From the NCBI RefSeq assembly GCF_030540875.1, contig NZ_JAUOEM010000002.1, forward strand, positions 1 to 64,000: a stretch of 64,000 bases of DNA, given 5' to 3'. Each line of letters opens with the position of its first letter. Position 1 is the first letter of the stretch. Positions 16,409 to 25,536 of the stretch are shown piece by piece. The DNA is from Flavivirga amylovorans. GTDB lineage: Bacteria > Bacteroidota > Bacteroidia > Flavobacteriales > Flavobacteriaceae. Below the pieces are notes generated by a model. The model was not told the origin of the DNA and did not search any database. It saw nothing but the letters and a program-made list of their open reading frames with translations. Made by a program: the position numbers and the translations under genes.

Positions 16409-17821
16409 TTAGCGCTTTAAAGCGAAATGCCCTCTAATAACTTCACCAGAATTCAGGGTGATTACATACCAATAATCATCTGTACTTAAAAGGTTGCCAT
16501 TAAAGGTACCGTTCCACCCTTGAGAATTAGGAGGTAATGATTTTAAAAGTTTTCCATACTTATCGAAAATATGTGTCATTTTAATAGAGTTACTAGTATC
16601 GAAAACTTGCCATAAGTCATGGCTACCATCGTTATTGGGCGTGAAATATTTAGGAATGTAATAGTCATCCTCAATAATTAACACACTAAAGCTGGATTCA
16701 TTGCTATCGCAAGTTGTTTCATTATAAATATAAAGGGTTTGCGAACTTGTAATTACATCTCCGGCATTAAGTTGAATACCATTTCCTCCAGATTGTGTAA
16801 AATAAGTTCCATTGCTTAGAGCAGGCAAAGTATAAGAAATATTGGTTACTACATTGTCAAGAAGGTCTACATTAACAAAATTACTGCAATCGTTTTGAGA
16901 TGCTATATAATTAGAAAAAGTAACTGGCTGCCAGGTTGAATGATTTCCAGAAGGGGTATCAACAACCACGCAATTTAAATCAGGATTAACCCTAAAGTCC
17001 ATTAAAGTAATACTGCTATTATTTCCATTTCTAATATTTAATCTACATAGATTATTATTACTACAATCCAATTCTATTAAATTCGAATTATTAGATAGAT
17101 TTAATTCTGTTAATTGATTAAATGAACAATTTAAGTTTGTGAGTAAAGAGTTTACAGAAAGTTCTAAGTTGCTTAGTTGATTATTTTCACAGGTTAAAAA
17201 AGATATATTTAAGTTGTTGGAAAGATTAAGATCTGTTAATAAATTATTACCACATTGAAATATGTTTAACCTATTATTTTGAGACGTGTTTATGGATGTG
17301 ATTAGGTTGTTATCACAAACCAAGTCTCTTATGTTAAGGTTTTGTGTTACATCTAAACTGGTAAGCATATTATTTCCACAAACGAATGCCCTCAAGTTTG
17401 GGTTTTGAGTAACATTTAAATTGCTTAGTTGATTAAAATGACACCATAAGATTTCTAAACTTGTGTTTTGCGTTACATCTAAATTTGTTAGTTGATTATT
17501 ATTGCAAAATAACTGAAAAAGGTTTGTATTTTGTGTTACGTCTAAATTTGCAAGATTGTTAGATTGACAGTTAAGTATTTCTAATGCAGAAAAGTCTTGA
17601 ATACCTGTGAGATCTGATATATTAAAACCTTCAAGATCTAAGTCTATAATACTAGCTATATTTGCAGTTGGCACAGAGCCATCCAAAGGACCAGAATCAT
17701 GTCCTAAATCAATCAATCTTTGTTCAAAATTATTGTCTGGAATAAGAGTTTGAGAAGAAATACCAATACAACTTAGTAATACAAGCACTAAACTGCAAAA
17801 GTATTTTCTATTTACCCACAT
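16409..17821 (-). CDS. Leucine-rich repeat surface protein with T9SS type B sorting domain
   Basis: A 470-residue exported protein. A signal peptide (about 1-23) is followed by about ten LRR-like units of 21 residues (about 65-280) of the form L-D-V-T-Q-N-T-N-L-x-x-L-x-C-x-x-N-Q-L-T-x, and a spacer with paired cysteines. The last roughly 85 residues are a CHU_C/type B type IX sorting domain (Y-I-P-K-Y-F-T-P-N-N-D-G, then W-N-G-T-F-N-G and the final G-H-F-A-L-K-R). It should be exported by the Sec and type IX systems and attached to the cell surface; the repeats suggest binding to protein or polysaccharide. It overlaps the preceding OmpA gene by 14 bases, so the two form an operon. Confidence 0.92.
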   Translation of the reverse strand: MWVNRKYFCSLVLVLLSCIGISSQTLIPDNNFEQRLIDLGHDSGPLDGSVPTANIASIIDLDLEGFNISDLTGIQDFSALEILNCQSNNLANLDVTQNTNLFQLFCNNNQLTNLDVTQNTSLEILWCHFNQLSNLNVTQNPNLRAFVCGNNMLTSLDVTQNLNIRDLVCDNNLITSINTSQNNRLNIFQCGNNLLTDLNLSNNLNISFLTCENNQLSNLELSVNSLLTNLNCSFNQLTELNLSNNSNLIELDCSNNNLCRLNIRNGNNSSITLMDFRVNPDLNCVVVDTPSGNHSTWQPVTFSNYIASQNDCSNFVNVDLLDNVVTNISYTLPALSNGTYFTQSGGNGIQLNAGDVITSSQTLYIYNETTCDSNESSFSVLIIEDDYYIPKYFTPNNDGSHDLWQVFDTSNSIKMTHIFDKYGKLLKSLPPNSQGWNGTFNGNLLSTDDYWYVITLNSGEVIRGHFALKR

Positions 17822-18653
17822 AGGTTATTAAAATTTCTACACGCCTATCAAATTTAGGGTCGCCGCCAAGCGGAAATTTTCGACGCATTCCTAAATGGCG
17901 CATCCGTTTTTTATCAACGCCTTTTTTTGCAAAATAGTCATATACATATTTTGCCCGAGCTTCAGATAAGTTACGTTTTTTAGTTTTTCTGTCTACAGCA
18001 TCTCTACTATATTGCGTACAACAGACATGACCCTGTATAGTAAAATAAATATCTTTACGCTCTACAAGTACTTTAGCAATAGCTTCTAATGTTTTTTTGG
18101 ATCCGTATGTTACCGTACTATAGCCAGTTTTAAATAAAATATTTTCAAAAACTATTTTATCACCCACTTTAAGGTCTCCTTTTATTAATTCGGGAGTATC
18201 TTTCTTTTTAACAACAGGCTTTTTTTCAACAGGTTTAGGTTTTGGCTTTTTTGGTGTTACTATAATTTCTACTTTTCGATTTAAGCCTCTTATTTTTAGT
18301 AGGTTTTTTTCTTCTACAATTTTTAATAAAATCTCACCTTTTCCATCAACATTAGTAATTAATTCGTCACTAATTTCATTGCTGGAAAAAATAGATTTTA
18401 TAGCATCAGCACGTTGTTGAGATAGTTTTAAGTTATAAGTATCCGCACCAATATCGTCACAAAACCCAAAGATTGAAATGGTTTCAATATCTACATCAGT
18501 TAAAGTTGAAATAAAAAGAAGTAAACGATTTTTTTCAGTTGGTGGTAGGTTGTATTTATCCGTATCAAAATAAACTTCATGCCTTAATTCCTTTTGAGAG
18601 AATGCAAATACAGAGTTAAACGTTATTAAAATTAATACCAATAATTTATTCAT
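17808..18653 (-). CDS. OmpA-family protein with two OmpA-like domains
   Basis: A 281-residue exported protein: signal peptide (about 1-19), a first OmpA-like domain (about 24-132, with F-D-T-D-K-Y-N-L and N-x-x-L-S-Q-Q-R-A-D-A), a Pro/Lys linker (about 133-155), and a second one (about 165-280, with V-F-E-N-I-L-F-K-T-G and N-L-S-E-A-R-A-K-Y-V and a final D-R-R-V-E-I). OmpA-like domains bind peptidoglycan; there is no N-terminal barrel, so it is likely a periplasmic anchor. The second domain carries C-C-T-Q in a place usually reading S-N-T-D. Its end overlaps the T9SS-exported LRR gene by 14 bases, suggesting it anchors or supports that surface protein. Confidence 0.9.
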   Translation of the reverse strand: MNKLLVLILITFNSVFAFSQKELRHEVYFDTDKYNLPPTEKNRLLLFISTLTDVDIETISIFGFCDDIGADTYNLKLSQQRADAIKSIFSSNEISDELITNVDGKGEILLKIVEEKNLLKIRGLNRKVEIIVTPKKPKPKPVEKKPVVKKKDTPELIKGDLKVGDKIVFENILFKTGYSTVTYGSKKTLEAIAKVLVERKDIYFTIQGHVCCTQYSRDAVDRKTKKRNLSEARAKYVYDYFAKKGVDKKRMRHLGMRRKFPLGGDPKFDRRVEILITYVGK

Positions 18654-18704
18654 AGTAGGGTAATAGAACAGGTATAAATATACTATTTTTAATTTTTTTA
18701 TATA

Positions 18705-18864
18705 GAACTCATTTTGACTTTTTCAATTTGCTAAAAAATGGCTGTTTTCAGCTCTGTTTTTGTCTTTTTTTCCTTCCGTAGCTCTGCTATGCAACTCAAA
18801 AAAGTCTTCAACATAGGCAAAAACTTCTAATTTTCGCTTAAATCCAAAAAGTCTAAATGAGTTC
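18705..18864. repeat. Long inverted repeat enclosing about 120 bases
   Basis: Arms of 19 bases (18705-18723 and 18846-18864) pair with one mismatch. The loop holds GTAGCTCTGCTATG and T-rich stretches but no frame. It lies between the S41 protease gene and the OmpA gene (both minus strand), where a terminator would be expected. Confidence 0.6.
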
Positions 18865-18886
18865 ATAATATACTAATAGGTAAATC

Positions 18887-20521
18887 TTACTTTAAGTAAT
18901 TAAGATAAGTTGATGGGTTACTTAGTATTTCTGTCGCTTTTTTGATTCTAGGATCGTTTACCTTATAATACTCATATAATCCTTCTCTGTAAACATATCT
19001 TTTTACTATATCTTCGGTTAATAATTCTAACAAATAATTTTTATTTTCATCTATAACACTAGTTTTAGAGGCCTTTAAGTTAGCTATTAAGGTATTAAAA
19101 TCGGTTTCAATATTGTCGTTCAATTCTTCTTTAGTGGCTGCTTCGAAAGCTTTATAAAGTGCTTTTTCCGTATCCGTTTCAAAAGAAAACTTATTAGTCT
19201 TTAGAAAACTTTTAAAATTTAAAAAATCTGTATCAGAAAGCTTTAAACTATTAATATCTTTTAGGTCATGCTTATAATAATAGTCTGTACCATAATTGAA
19301 TATTAAGTCACTGTTTATAATAGCATTTGTGATGGCCGAATTTTTAGAAGGGTTAAAAATAACATCTGGAAACACACCGCCACCATCAAAAACTTTACGT
19401 CCATTTTTTGTCTTGAACTCGTTATAATTTTCCTGCTTAACACGAACAGCCTCTCCTTTTTCATTTCTATTCCAGTAATCTAAAGACTGTATACATCTAC
19501 CAGAAGGCGTATAATATCTTGAAATAGTTATTTTAACCTGTGTTCCGTAAGTAAGTTGTTTTGGGCGTTGTACTAAACCTTTTCCAAAACTTCTAGCACC
19601 TACAATAACAGCACGATCTAAATCCTGTAAAGAGCCCGACACAATTTCGCTTGCAGATGCACTATTACCATCAATTAAAACCACTAAAGGTATTTCGGTA
19701 TCAATAGGCTCGCTTTGCGTGTAATAGGTTTTATTATATTTTTTAACTTTAGATTTTGTAGTAACCACTAACTGCCCTTGCGGAACAAAAAGATTCACAA
19801 TTTTAATAGCTTCATTAAGAAGCCCACCAGGGTTTCCTCTTAAATCTAAAATAATGCGTTCTGCTCCCTGAGCTTTTAAATCACGTAAAGCATAATTAGT
19901 TTCATAATGTGCTTTATTATTAAACCTACTTAAAACAATATAACCCGTTTTATCATTAACCATCGAAAAATGAGGCACAGCCTTAATTTCTACTTCAGCT
20001 CTTTTTATAGTAGCTTTATGTGTCTTGCCTTGGCGTTTATAAGTAACTTCAACAGGTGTATCTGAAGCGCCCTTTAATAAATCGCCAGTATTTTCTTTGT
20101 AGGTTTCAATAACAATATCACCAACTTTTATAATCTCATCACCTGCTTTTAAACCCGCTTTATCCGCTGGATAATCTTTGTAAGGCTCTACAATGACCAG
20201 TTTATCCTTAAAGGTTTTTACTTTAGCACCTATGCCCGTATAATCGCCTGTATTATTAATTCTGGCAGCCTCCACATCCTGCTCGTTCATAAAATTGGTA
20301 TACGGATCTAAATCTGCTAACATACTCTTAATAGCAGTATCCATTAAATCACCAGGATTTATTTCATCAACATAGTTCATGTCGAGTTCCTTAAAAAGTG
20401 TTGTAAAGATCTCTATTTGCTTCGCTATTTCGAAAAAATCATTTTTAAAAGCAGTTCCTGTAAAAAATACAGTAAGCACTAGTATAGGAATTATGATTTT
20501 CTTTTTTAGTAAATGCTTCAT
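18887..20521 (-). CDS. S41 carboxyl-terminal processing peptidase (CtpA-like)
   Basis: A 544-residue exported serine protease of the S41A (CtpA/Prc) group. It has an N-terminal membrane anchor or signal (about 8-25), an N-terminal helical part, a PDZ domain (about 88-170, with P-A-D-K-A-G-L-K-A-G-D-E-I), and the catalytic core with G-x-L-D-L-R-G-N-P-G-G (about 225-233), the serine motif D-G-N-S-A-S-A-S-E-I (about 284-293) and the lysine in S-F-G-K-G (K314). A C-terminal extension of about 190 residues is common in Bacteroidota. It probably trims envelope proteins in the periplasm. It lies 12 bases behind rnpA on the same strand, a pairing common in Flavobacteriia. Confidence 0.95.
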   Translation of the reverse strand: MKHLLKKKIIIPILVLTVFFTGTAFKNDFFEIAKQIEIFTTLFKELDMNYVDEINPGDLMDTAIKSMLADLDPYTNFMNEQDVEAARINNTGDYTGIGAKVKTFKDKLVIVEPYKDYPADKAGLKAGDEIIKVGDIVIETYKENTGDLLKGASDTPVEVTYKRQGKTHKATIKRAEVEIKAVPHFSMVNDKTGYIVLSRFNNKAHYETNYALRDLKAQGAERIILDLRGNPGGLLNEAIKIVNLFVPQGQLVVTTKSKVKKYNKTYYTQSEPIDTEIPLVVLIDGNSASASEIVSGSLQDLDRAVIVGARSFGKGLVQRPKQLTYGTQVKITISRYYTPSGRCIQSLDYWNRNEKGEAVRVKQENYNEFKTKNGRKVFDGGGVFPDVIFNPSKNSAITNAIINSDLIFNYGTDYYYKHDLKDINSLKLSDTDFLNFKSFLKTNKFSFETDTEKALYKAFEAATKEELNDNIETDFNTLIANLKASKTSVIDENKNYLLELLTEDIVKRYVYREGLYEYYKVNDPRIKKATEILSNPSTYLNYLK

Positions 20522-20533
20522 AATGGAAGTATA

Positions 20534-20911
20534 TTATTGTTCTGAAATTTTGCCGGAAAATTTTTCAAACAAACGTTTCATTCTAGATTCTACTTGAGTT
20601 ATGTTTGGTTTGTCTTTGCCAATGTACAAAATCATAAACGCATATTGTGTTGTAATGTTGTTAAAGTACAAGGTTTTGTTTAACCTGTAAACCTCTCTTA
20701 ATAATCGCTTTATACGATTTCTATCAACAGCTGTTTTAAAATTTCGCTTACTTACGGAAACCCCTGTTTTAGCTATAACATCATCATCAAAAGTTGTTTG
20801 AAGATAAACTAAACGTAAAGGAAAAGCCGAAACAGATTGTCCTTCGCTAAACAATCGCTCAATAAGCTTTTTACTTTTTAGTTTTTCTTTTTTAGGATAT
20901 GACTCTGACAT
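20534..20911 (-). CDS. rnpA: Ribonuclease P protein component
   Basis: RnpA binds the RNase P RNA and helps it cut the 5' leaders of tRNA precursors. The signature R-N-F-K-T-A-V-D-R-N-R-I-K-R-L-L-R-E is present. I chose the ATG at 20909-20911 (125 residues, starting M-S-E-S-Y-P-K-K-E-K-L) because the 14 residues encoded upstream are hydrophobic and unlike the family, which begins with a basic L-x-x-x-x-x-F segment soon after the start. rpmH is not adjacent. It is followed 12 bases later by the S41 protease gene, probably in one transcript. Confidence 0.95.
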   Translation of the reverse strand: MSESYPKKEKLKSKKLIERLFSEGQSVSAFPLRLVYLQTTFDDDVIAKTGVSVSKRNFKTAVDRNRIKRLLREVYRLNKTLYFNNITTQYAFMILYIGKDKPNITQVESRMKRLFEKFSGKISEQ

Positions 20912-21043
20912 GGATAAAAATATGACTACAAAAATAGGAATAACAATTAACACCTCAACAGCAATATTTCTGCATGATAAAAATCATATTTAAACTCGTT
21001 GAACTATAGTAATTTAATAGTTTAAAAGATTAAACATTATAAA

Positions 21044-22894
21044 ATGGGCGATTTAAATGTTACAAAGCTAAAGACTAAAAAAGATCGTGCTAATTATATC
21101 CATCATTTATTAAACGACATTGAAGCACTAGATTTAATGATTGAAAAGGATATGATTGAAGACGATGTTTTTAGAATAGGTGCCGAACAAGAGTTTTGTT
21201 TGGTTAACAATCAATTTTTACCAGAAAGTAGATCACTAGAGCTTTTAAAAGATATAGACGACAAACATTTTACAACAGAAATTAGTAAATATAATCTTGA
21301 AATTAACTTAGATGCTTTGCCTTTAGGAAATACTTGTTTTTCGCAGTTACATAAACAACTAGAGGCTTTGTTAGAAAAAGCTAAAAGCAAAGCATTAAAA
21401 AAAGATATAAAAATTATCATTACTGGTATTTTGCCTTCACTTTCTATTAATAATTCTACTGAAAAAAACATGACGAACGTAGAGCGTTATTCCGTATTAA
21501 ATGACGCTATTAAAGGAATGAGACAGCAAAATTTTGATATTCATATTAAAGGAACAGACGAATTAAATTTGTTGCATGATTCTGTTATGCTAGAAGGTTG
21601 CAATACGAGTTTTCAAATGCATTTACAGTTAAATCCTAAGACATTTGTGGATAATTATAATTGGGCTCAGGCTATTTCTGGACCTGTTTTAAGTGCCTGT
21701 ACTAATTCGCCATTATTATTTGGTAAAGAACTTTGGAGAGAGACTCGAATAGCCTTATTTACTCAAAGTATTGACACTAGAGCTAATTCTTACTTATTAA
21801 ATGAAAAGCGATCCAGAGTAAATTTTGGTAGTAAATGGCAAACAGGGACTGTTACCGATATTTTTAAAGACAATATTTCCAGGTTTAGAAGCTTTATCAC
21901 TACCGATTTCAATAAGAATAGTGTAGATATGTTAAATAATGGTGACATTCCAGGGTTAAGAGCATTGGGCTTACATAATGGTACGGTTTATCCTTGGAAC
22001 CGGGTTTGCTATGGAAGAACGAATGGAAAACCAAACTTAAGAATTGAAAACAGGTATATTCCATCGGGACCTACTACTACCGACGAAATAGCAAATATGG
22101 TTTTTTGGGTAGGCATCATGTTAGGTAAACCAAAACGATATAATAATATTCATGAAAAGTGGAATTTTAAGGATATTAAATCAAACTTTTTTAGTGCGGC
22201 CCGATATGGAATGGCAACACAATTTTTTTGGAATGGCAACTATATATCTGCCTATAACTTAATTCTAGATGAACTTTTACCTATGGCTTACAAAGGCTTA
22301 TACAAAGTTGGTATAGCACCAAAGGATGCTGAATATTATTTAGGAATTATAAAGGATAGAATTCTTGGTAATAGTGGTTCTGAGTGGTTGGTTAGAAATT
22401 ATAGGCAGCTGTTAAAAAAATATAAACGTTTTGAGGCTATGCAAATATTAACCTCCGAGTTGTATAAAAAACAAGAAAAGGGGTATCCAGTTTCTACATG
22501 GCGTAAAATTAATGAAGGTGCCAAACTTACTTTTAAAAGCCAAAGAGTTGTGAAACATATTATGAATTCCGATATTTTTTCTGTTGACAAAAAAGATAGC
22601 ATTGAATTGGTTTTAAATATTATGGAATGGAAGGGCATTCATCATATGCCAGTTATAAATAGCCATAGAGAATTGATCGGTTTAATAAGTTGGACAGATA
22701 TTATATGTTATTTAGAACATCCTAAACAGCGAAACCATGCTGTTAGTAAAGTAATGAAAACAGATGTTATTACAACTAGTGAATATACCAATGTTCAAGC
22801 TGCTTGGAACCTTCTCAAAGAACATAATATTAGTTGCCTACCAGTAGTAAAACATAATAAGTTAGTTGGCTTAATCACAAGAAATGATTTTTAA
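21044..22894 (+). CDS. Glutamate-cysteine ligase-like enzyme fused to a CBS pair
   Basis: A 616-residue protein. Residues about 35-400 look like the GCS2 family (F-R-I-G-A-E-Q-E-F-C-L, Y-N-L-E-I-N-L-D and M-H-L-Q-L-N), whose members join the gamma-carboxyl of glutamate to an amine using ATP. Residues about 505-616 are two CBS domains (I-M-N-S-D-I-F-S-V with G-I-H-H-M-P-V-I, then V-M-K-T-D-V-I-T-T with I-S-C-L-P-V-V), which usually bind adenine nucleotides and regulate. True glutathione synthesis is uncertain: no glutathione synthetase is nearby. The next gene, 3 bases on, is an AstE-like amidohydrolase, so the two likely act on the same amide-bonded compound. Confidence 0.85.
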   Translation: MGDLNVTKLKTKKDRANYIHHLLNDIEALDLMIEKDMIEDDVFRIGAEQEFCLVNNQFLPESRSLELLKDIDDKHFTTEISKYNLEINLDALPLGNTCFSQLHKQLEALLEKAKSKALKKDIKIIITGILPSLSINNSTEKNMTNVERYSVLNDAIKGMRQQNFDIHIKGTDELNLLHDSVMLEGCNTSFQMHLQLNPKTFVDNYNWAQAISGPVLSACTNSPLLFGKELWRETRIALFTQSIDTRANSYLLNEKRSRVNFGSKWQTGTVTDIFKDNISRFRSFITTDFNKNSVDMLNNGDIPGLRALGLHNGTVYPWNRVCYGRTNGKPNLRIENRYIPSGPTTTDEIANMVFWVGIMLGKPKRYNNIHEKWNFKDIKSNFFSAARYGMATQFFWNGNYISAYNLILDELLPMAYKGLYKVGIAPKDAEYYLGIIKDRILGNSGSEWLVRNYRQLLKKYKRFEAMQILTSELYKKQEKGYPVSTWRKINEGAKLTFKSQRVVKHIMNSDIFSVDKKDSIELVLNIMEWKGIHHMPVINSHRELIGLISWTDIICYLEHPKQRNHAVSKVMKTDVITTSEYTNVQAAWNLLKEHNISCLPVVKHNKLVGLITRNDF

Positions 22895-22897
22895 TTC

Positions 22898-24088
22898 ATG
22901 GTTGATGTATATAGTAAAGCACGCGATAATAGAATAATAGTAACTAGAATAATTGGTAAAATTGAGGGATCGAAACCTGGATCAACTATGGTCTTTTTTG
23001 GTGGAATACATGGTAATGAAACCTCAGGGGTTTTTGCTTTAAAGGATGTTTTAAAAACAATTGATCCTTTACAATCTAAAGGTGTCATTTATGGAATTTC
23101 GGGTAATTTAAAAGCGCTTGGATTAAGCCAAAGGTATCTTGATGAAGATTTAAACCGATTGTGGACTAAAGATCGTATAAAGATTATTAAAAACAAGTCT
23201 GTTTTAAATAAAGATGAAACTGAATTATTAGAGCTTTTAAGTATTCTAGATACTATTTTAGACATTGAAAAACCGCCGTTTTATTTCATCGATTTACATA
23301 CCACATCAAGTAAAACACTACCTTTTATAACCATTAATGATGCGTTAATAAATCGAAAATTTTCCAAACAATTCCCTGTACCTATTGTGTTGGGTATTGA
23401 AGAGTATTTAAATGGGCCTTTATTAACTTATATAAACGAATTGGGCTATGTTTCTTTAGGGTTTGAATCTGGGCAGCATGACGATTTAAGCGCTATTACA
23501 AATAGCATCGCATTTATATACTTAGCCTTAGTGTTTTCGGGTATTCTAAAAGCGGATCACGTTCCCAATTTTTCAGATCACTATAAACAATTACAAGAAC
23601 AAGCGGCTAATATCGTTGATGTTTTTGAAGTCATTTATCTTCATAAGATACAACCCCATGAAACGTTCAATATGATAAATGGATTTAGAAGTTTTCAAGC
23701 CATAAATAAAGGGGTGCCATTAGCCATAAATAATAGTAGAGAATTAAAAGCGAAGTATAATGGGCACATATTTATGCCCTTATATCAAAACAAAGGTGCA
23801 GAAGGGTTTTTTATCATAAAACGTATCAAACCTTTTTATTTAAAACTATCAAGACTTTTAAGGCGTATCAGGTTTGATAGTTTATTAGTAGTCTTACCAG
23901 GTGTTTCTTGGTTAGACAAAGAAAAAGGCATTTTACAAGTGAATCTGAAAATTGCCAGGTTTTTTGTTAAATCATTTTTTCATTTGTTGGGTTATAGAAA
24001 TAAACAAATAACAAGAACTCATTTAAGACTTAATAATCGCGAACGGGTTGCCAAAACAAGTATCTATAAAAATGAATCATGGTATTAA
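22898..24088 (+). CDS. Succinylglutamate desuccinylase/aspartoacylase-family hydrolase
   Basis: A 396-residue member of the AstE/AspA branch of zinc carboxypeptidase-like (M14) enzymes, which hydrolyse N-acyl amino acids. Zinc ligands are visible in G-G-I-H-G-N-E-T (H38, E41) and D-L-H-T-T (H134), and a catalytic Glu is likely in G-F-E-S-G-Q. The C-terminal 100 residues are basic and longer than in the E. coli enzyme. It is 3 bases from the GCS2-CBS gene, an operon. In other genomes related enzymes occur with RimK-type ATP-grasp ligases and GCS2 proteins in clusters of unknown product; here only the pair is present. Confidence 0.88.
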   Translation: MVDVYSKARDNRIIVTRIIGKIEGSKPGSTMVFFGGIHGNETSGVFALKDVLKTIDPLQSKGVIYGISGNLKALGLSQRYLDEDLNRLWTKDRIKIIKNKSVLNKDETELLELLSILDTILDIEKPPFYFIDLHTTSSKTLPFITINDALINRKFSKQFPVPIVLGIEEYLNGPLLTYINELGYVSLGFESGQHDDLSAITNSIAFIYLALVFSGILKADHVPNFSDHYKQLQEQAANIVDVFEVIYLHKIQPHETFNMINGFRSFQAINKGVPLAINNSRELKAKYNGHIFMPLYQNKGAEGFFIIKRIKPFYLKLSRLLRRIRFDSLLVVLPGVSWLDKEKGILQVNLKIARFFVKSFFHLLGYRNKQITRTHLRLNNRERVAKTSIYKNESWY

Positions 24089-24241
24089 GATTTGGTTTAT
24101 ATATTTTCATCTTGACCAACATTAAAAACACCATGTATTATTTTAGGTCGAACATTAGTAATGAATAAAAACTTATTACAAGAATAATAATTCGATAGAA
24201 AGAGAAGAAAGGGTTCGATTTCTCAAAAATAAGACCTCTTT

Positions 24242-24664
24242 TTACTCACTTTTTTCAGCAAATCCAAGAACATAACCGCTAGGATCCTTTACATAAAACT
24301 CTTTCATGCCGTACCAAGCTATTTTTGGTTCTGTCTTTTCGGAAACTTTATTTTTAATTTCATTGTAAAACTCATCCAATCCTTCAATTTCCATATAAAA
24401 AGTAGCAGAAGCACCAAGAGTTAAGTCTTTTAACATGACGATATCTTTTTTGAACGTATCTGTTCTTTGAAACATAATTTCTACATGGTCTTTAGACATT
24501 AGTGCATATACGTATTGCTTTCCATCATCAATGGATTGTTCTATCCCATCTTGCGTATCTGGTACTGCCATTATAAGTGTAAACCCCAAAACAGTATTAT
24601 AAAACTGCACCACTTCTTTAATGTCCCTTACTTCTAAATTAGGTGTTAATTTATTTGCTTTCAT
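24242..24664 (-). CDS. VOC-family (glyoxalase/bleomycin-resistance-like) protein
   Basis: A 140-residue protein with two beta-alpha-beta-beta-beta modules of the vicinal oxygen chelate fold: L-T-P-N-L-E-V-R-D-I-K-E-V-V-Q-F-Y at the start and a second half ending E-F-Y-V-K-D-P-S-G-Y-V-L-G-F. Function among metal-binding resistance proteins and small-molecule enzymes cannot be assigned. I prefer the ATG at 24662-24664 (M-K-A-N-K-L-T-P) over one 10 codons upstream, as the family begins close to the first strand. It is 35 bases behind an AraC-type regulator on the same strand, likely its co-transcribed target or partner. Confidence 0.87.
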   Translation of the reverse strand: MKANKLTPNLEVRDIKEVVQFYNTVLGFTLIMAVPDTQDGIEQSIDDGKQYVYALMSKDHVEIMFQRTDTFKKDIVMLKDLTLGASATFYMEIEGLDEFYNEIKNKVSEKTEPKIAWYGMKEFYVKDPSGYVLGFAEKSE

Positions 24665-24699
24665 ACTAATATGCTTTTTAGTTAATAAGCACAAAGTTA

Positions 24700-25452
24700 T
24701 TATTCCTCAAGTGTAGATAATTGTAAAAATCGGTCGTTCTCGTTTTGGTATAACTCTTTGGGTGTGGCTCCTGTGTATTTTTTTATTTCTTTTATAAAAT
24801 GAGGTTGGTCAAAATAATTTTTAGCTGGAAATAATTCGCCGTTTGCTATTTCAGAGTAAGAAGCTCGACACTTTAAAATATTTAAATATGTTTTTAAAGA
24901 AAATCCATATTGCTGATTAAAGTATCGGTTTATTTGTCGACTACTCCAACATATAGTTTCTGAAATAGCTTTTATGGTTAAATCGCCTTGATTTTTATAG
25001 ATAAGTTTGAATAAATTCGATTTTCTACTGTCAATCTCTTTTATATTTTTCAACCCTAAATTTAACTTTTGAGTCATATTTTGGGTGAATGCATTGAGCG
25101 TATAGAGTGATGAGTTTTGTATTCCTAAGAAGTCAATTGGCAAGTTAGATTGCGTATTTAAAATAGCACTTATTGATTGTTGAAAAATGTATTCCGCTGC
25201 CATTAATTTAAACCGAATTCCAAGCAATTTTGTTTTTCTTTTTATTTGTGTATTAACAGGTTGTGTCCAAATTCCAGTTAAAAAAATAGTTAAGACTTGA
25301 TGTTTGTCATTTACTACACAAATTAAGTCGAAATAACCATCAGGAATAATTATATATTCGGCTTCATTTAAATTATCAAGATTGTCGTATTCCCAAAAGC
25401 ATTTAACAATATGCGATAACCCTCCATGTATTTTATTTTCCTTGTACCTCAT
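24700..25452 (-). CDS. AraC-family transcriptional regulator
   Basis: A 250-residue protein. The N-terminal 130 residues match the DUF6597-like sensor domain often found in this subgroup (C-F-W-E-Y, I-I-P-D-G-Y-F-D-L-I, G-I-R-F-K). The C-terminal AraC DNA-binding domain has two helix-turn-helix units (I-C-W-S-S-R-Q-I-N-R-Y-F-N-Q-Q-Y-G then Y-F-D-Q-P-H-F-I-K-E-I-K-K-Y-T-G-A-T-P-K-E-L). It probably controls itself and the VOC gene directly downstream. The ligand is unknown. Confidence 0.9.
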   Translation of the reverse strand: MRYKENKIHGGLSHIVKCFWEYDNLDNLNEAEYIIIPDGYFDLICVVNDKHQVLTIFLTGIWTQPVNTQIKRKTKLLGIRFKLMAAEYIFQQSISAILNTQSNLPIDFLGIQNSSLYTLNAFTQNMTQKLNLGLKNIKEIDSRKSNLFKLIYKNQGDLTIKAISETICWSSRQINRYFNQQYGFSLKTYLNILKCRASYSEIANGELFPAKNYFDQPHFIKEIKKYTGATPKELYQNENDRFLQLSTLEE

Positions 25453-25536
25453 TCTAAACTGGCATAGACTTTTTTAAGCCCGTCAAATTTTACAATTTTC
25501 AAAAACAGTAATTGTAATTTATCCTGTGAATCAGCT

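Noticed and set aside
16409-16425. CGCTTTAAAGCG palindrome as terminator for the convergent genes
   Set aside because: It lies inside the last codons of the LRR gene and lacks a T-run, so it may be coding coincidence.
20912-20953. Longer N-terminus for RnpA
   Set aside because: The 14 added residues are hydrophobic and not part of the family; the internal ATG gives a normal RnpA.
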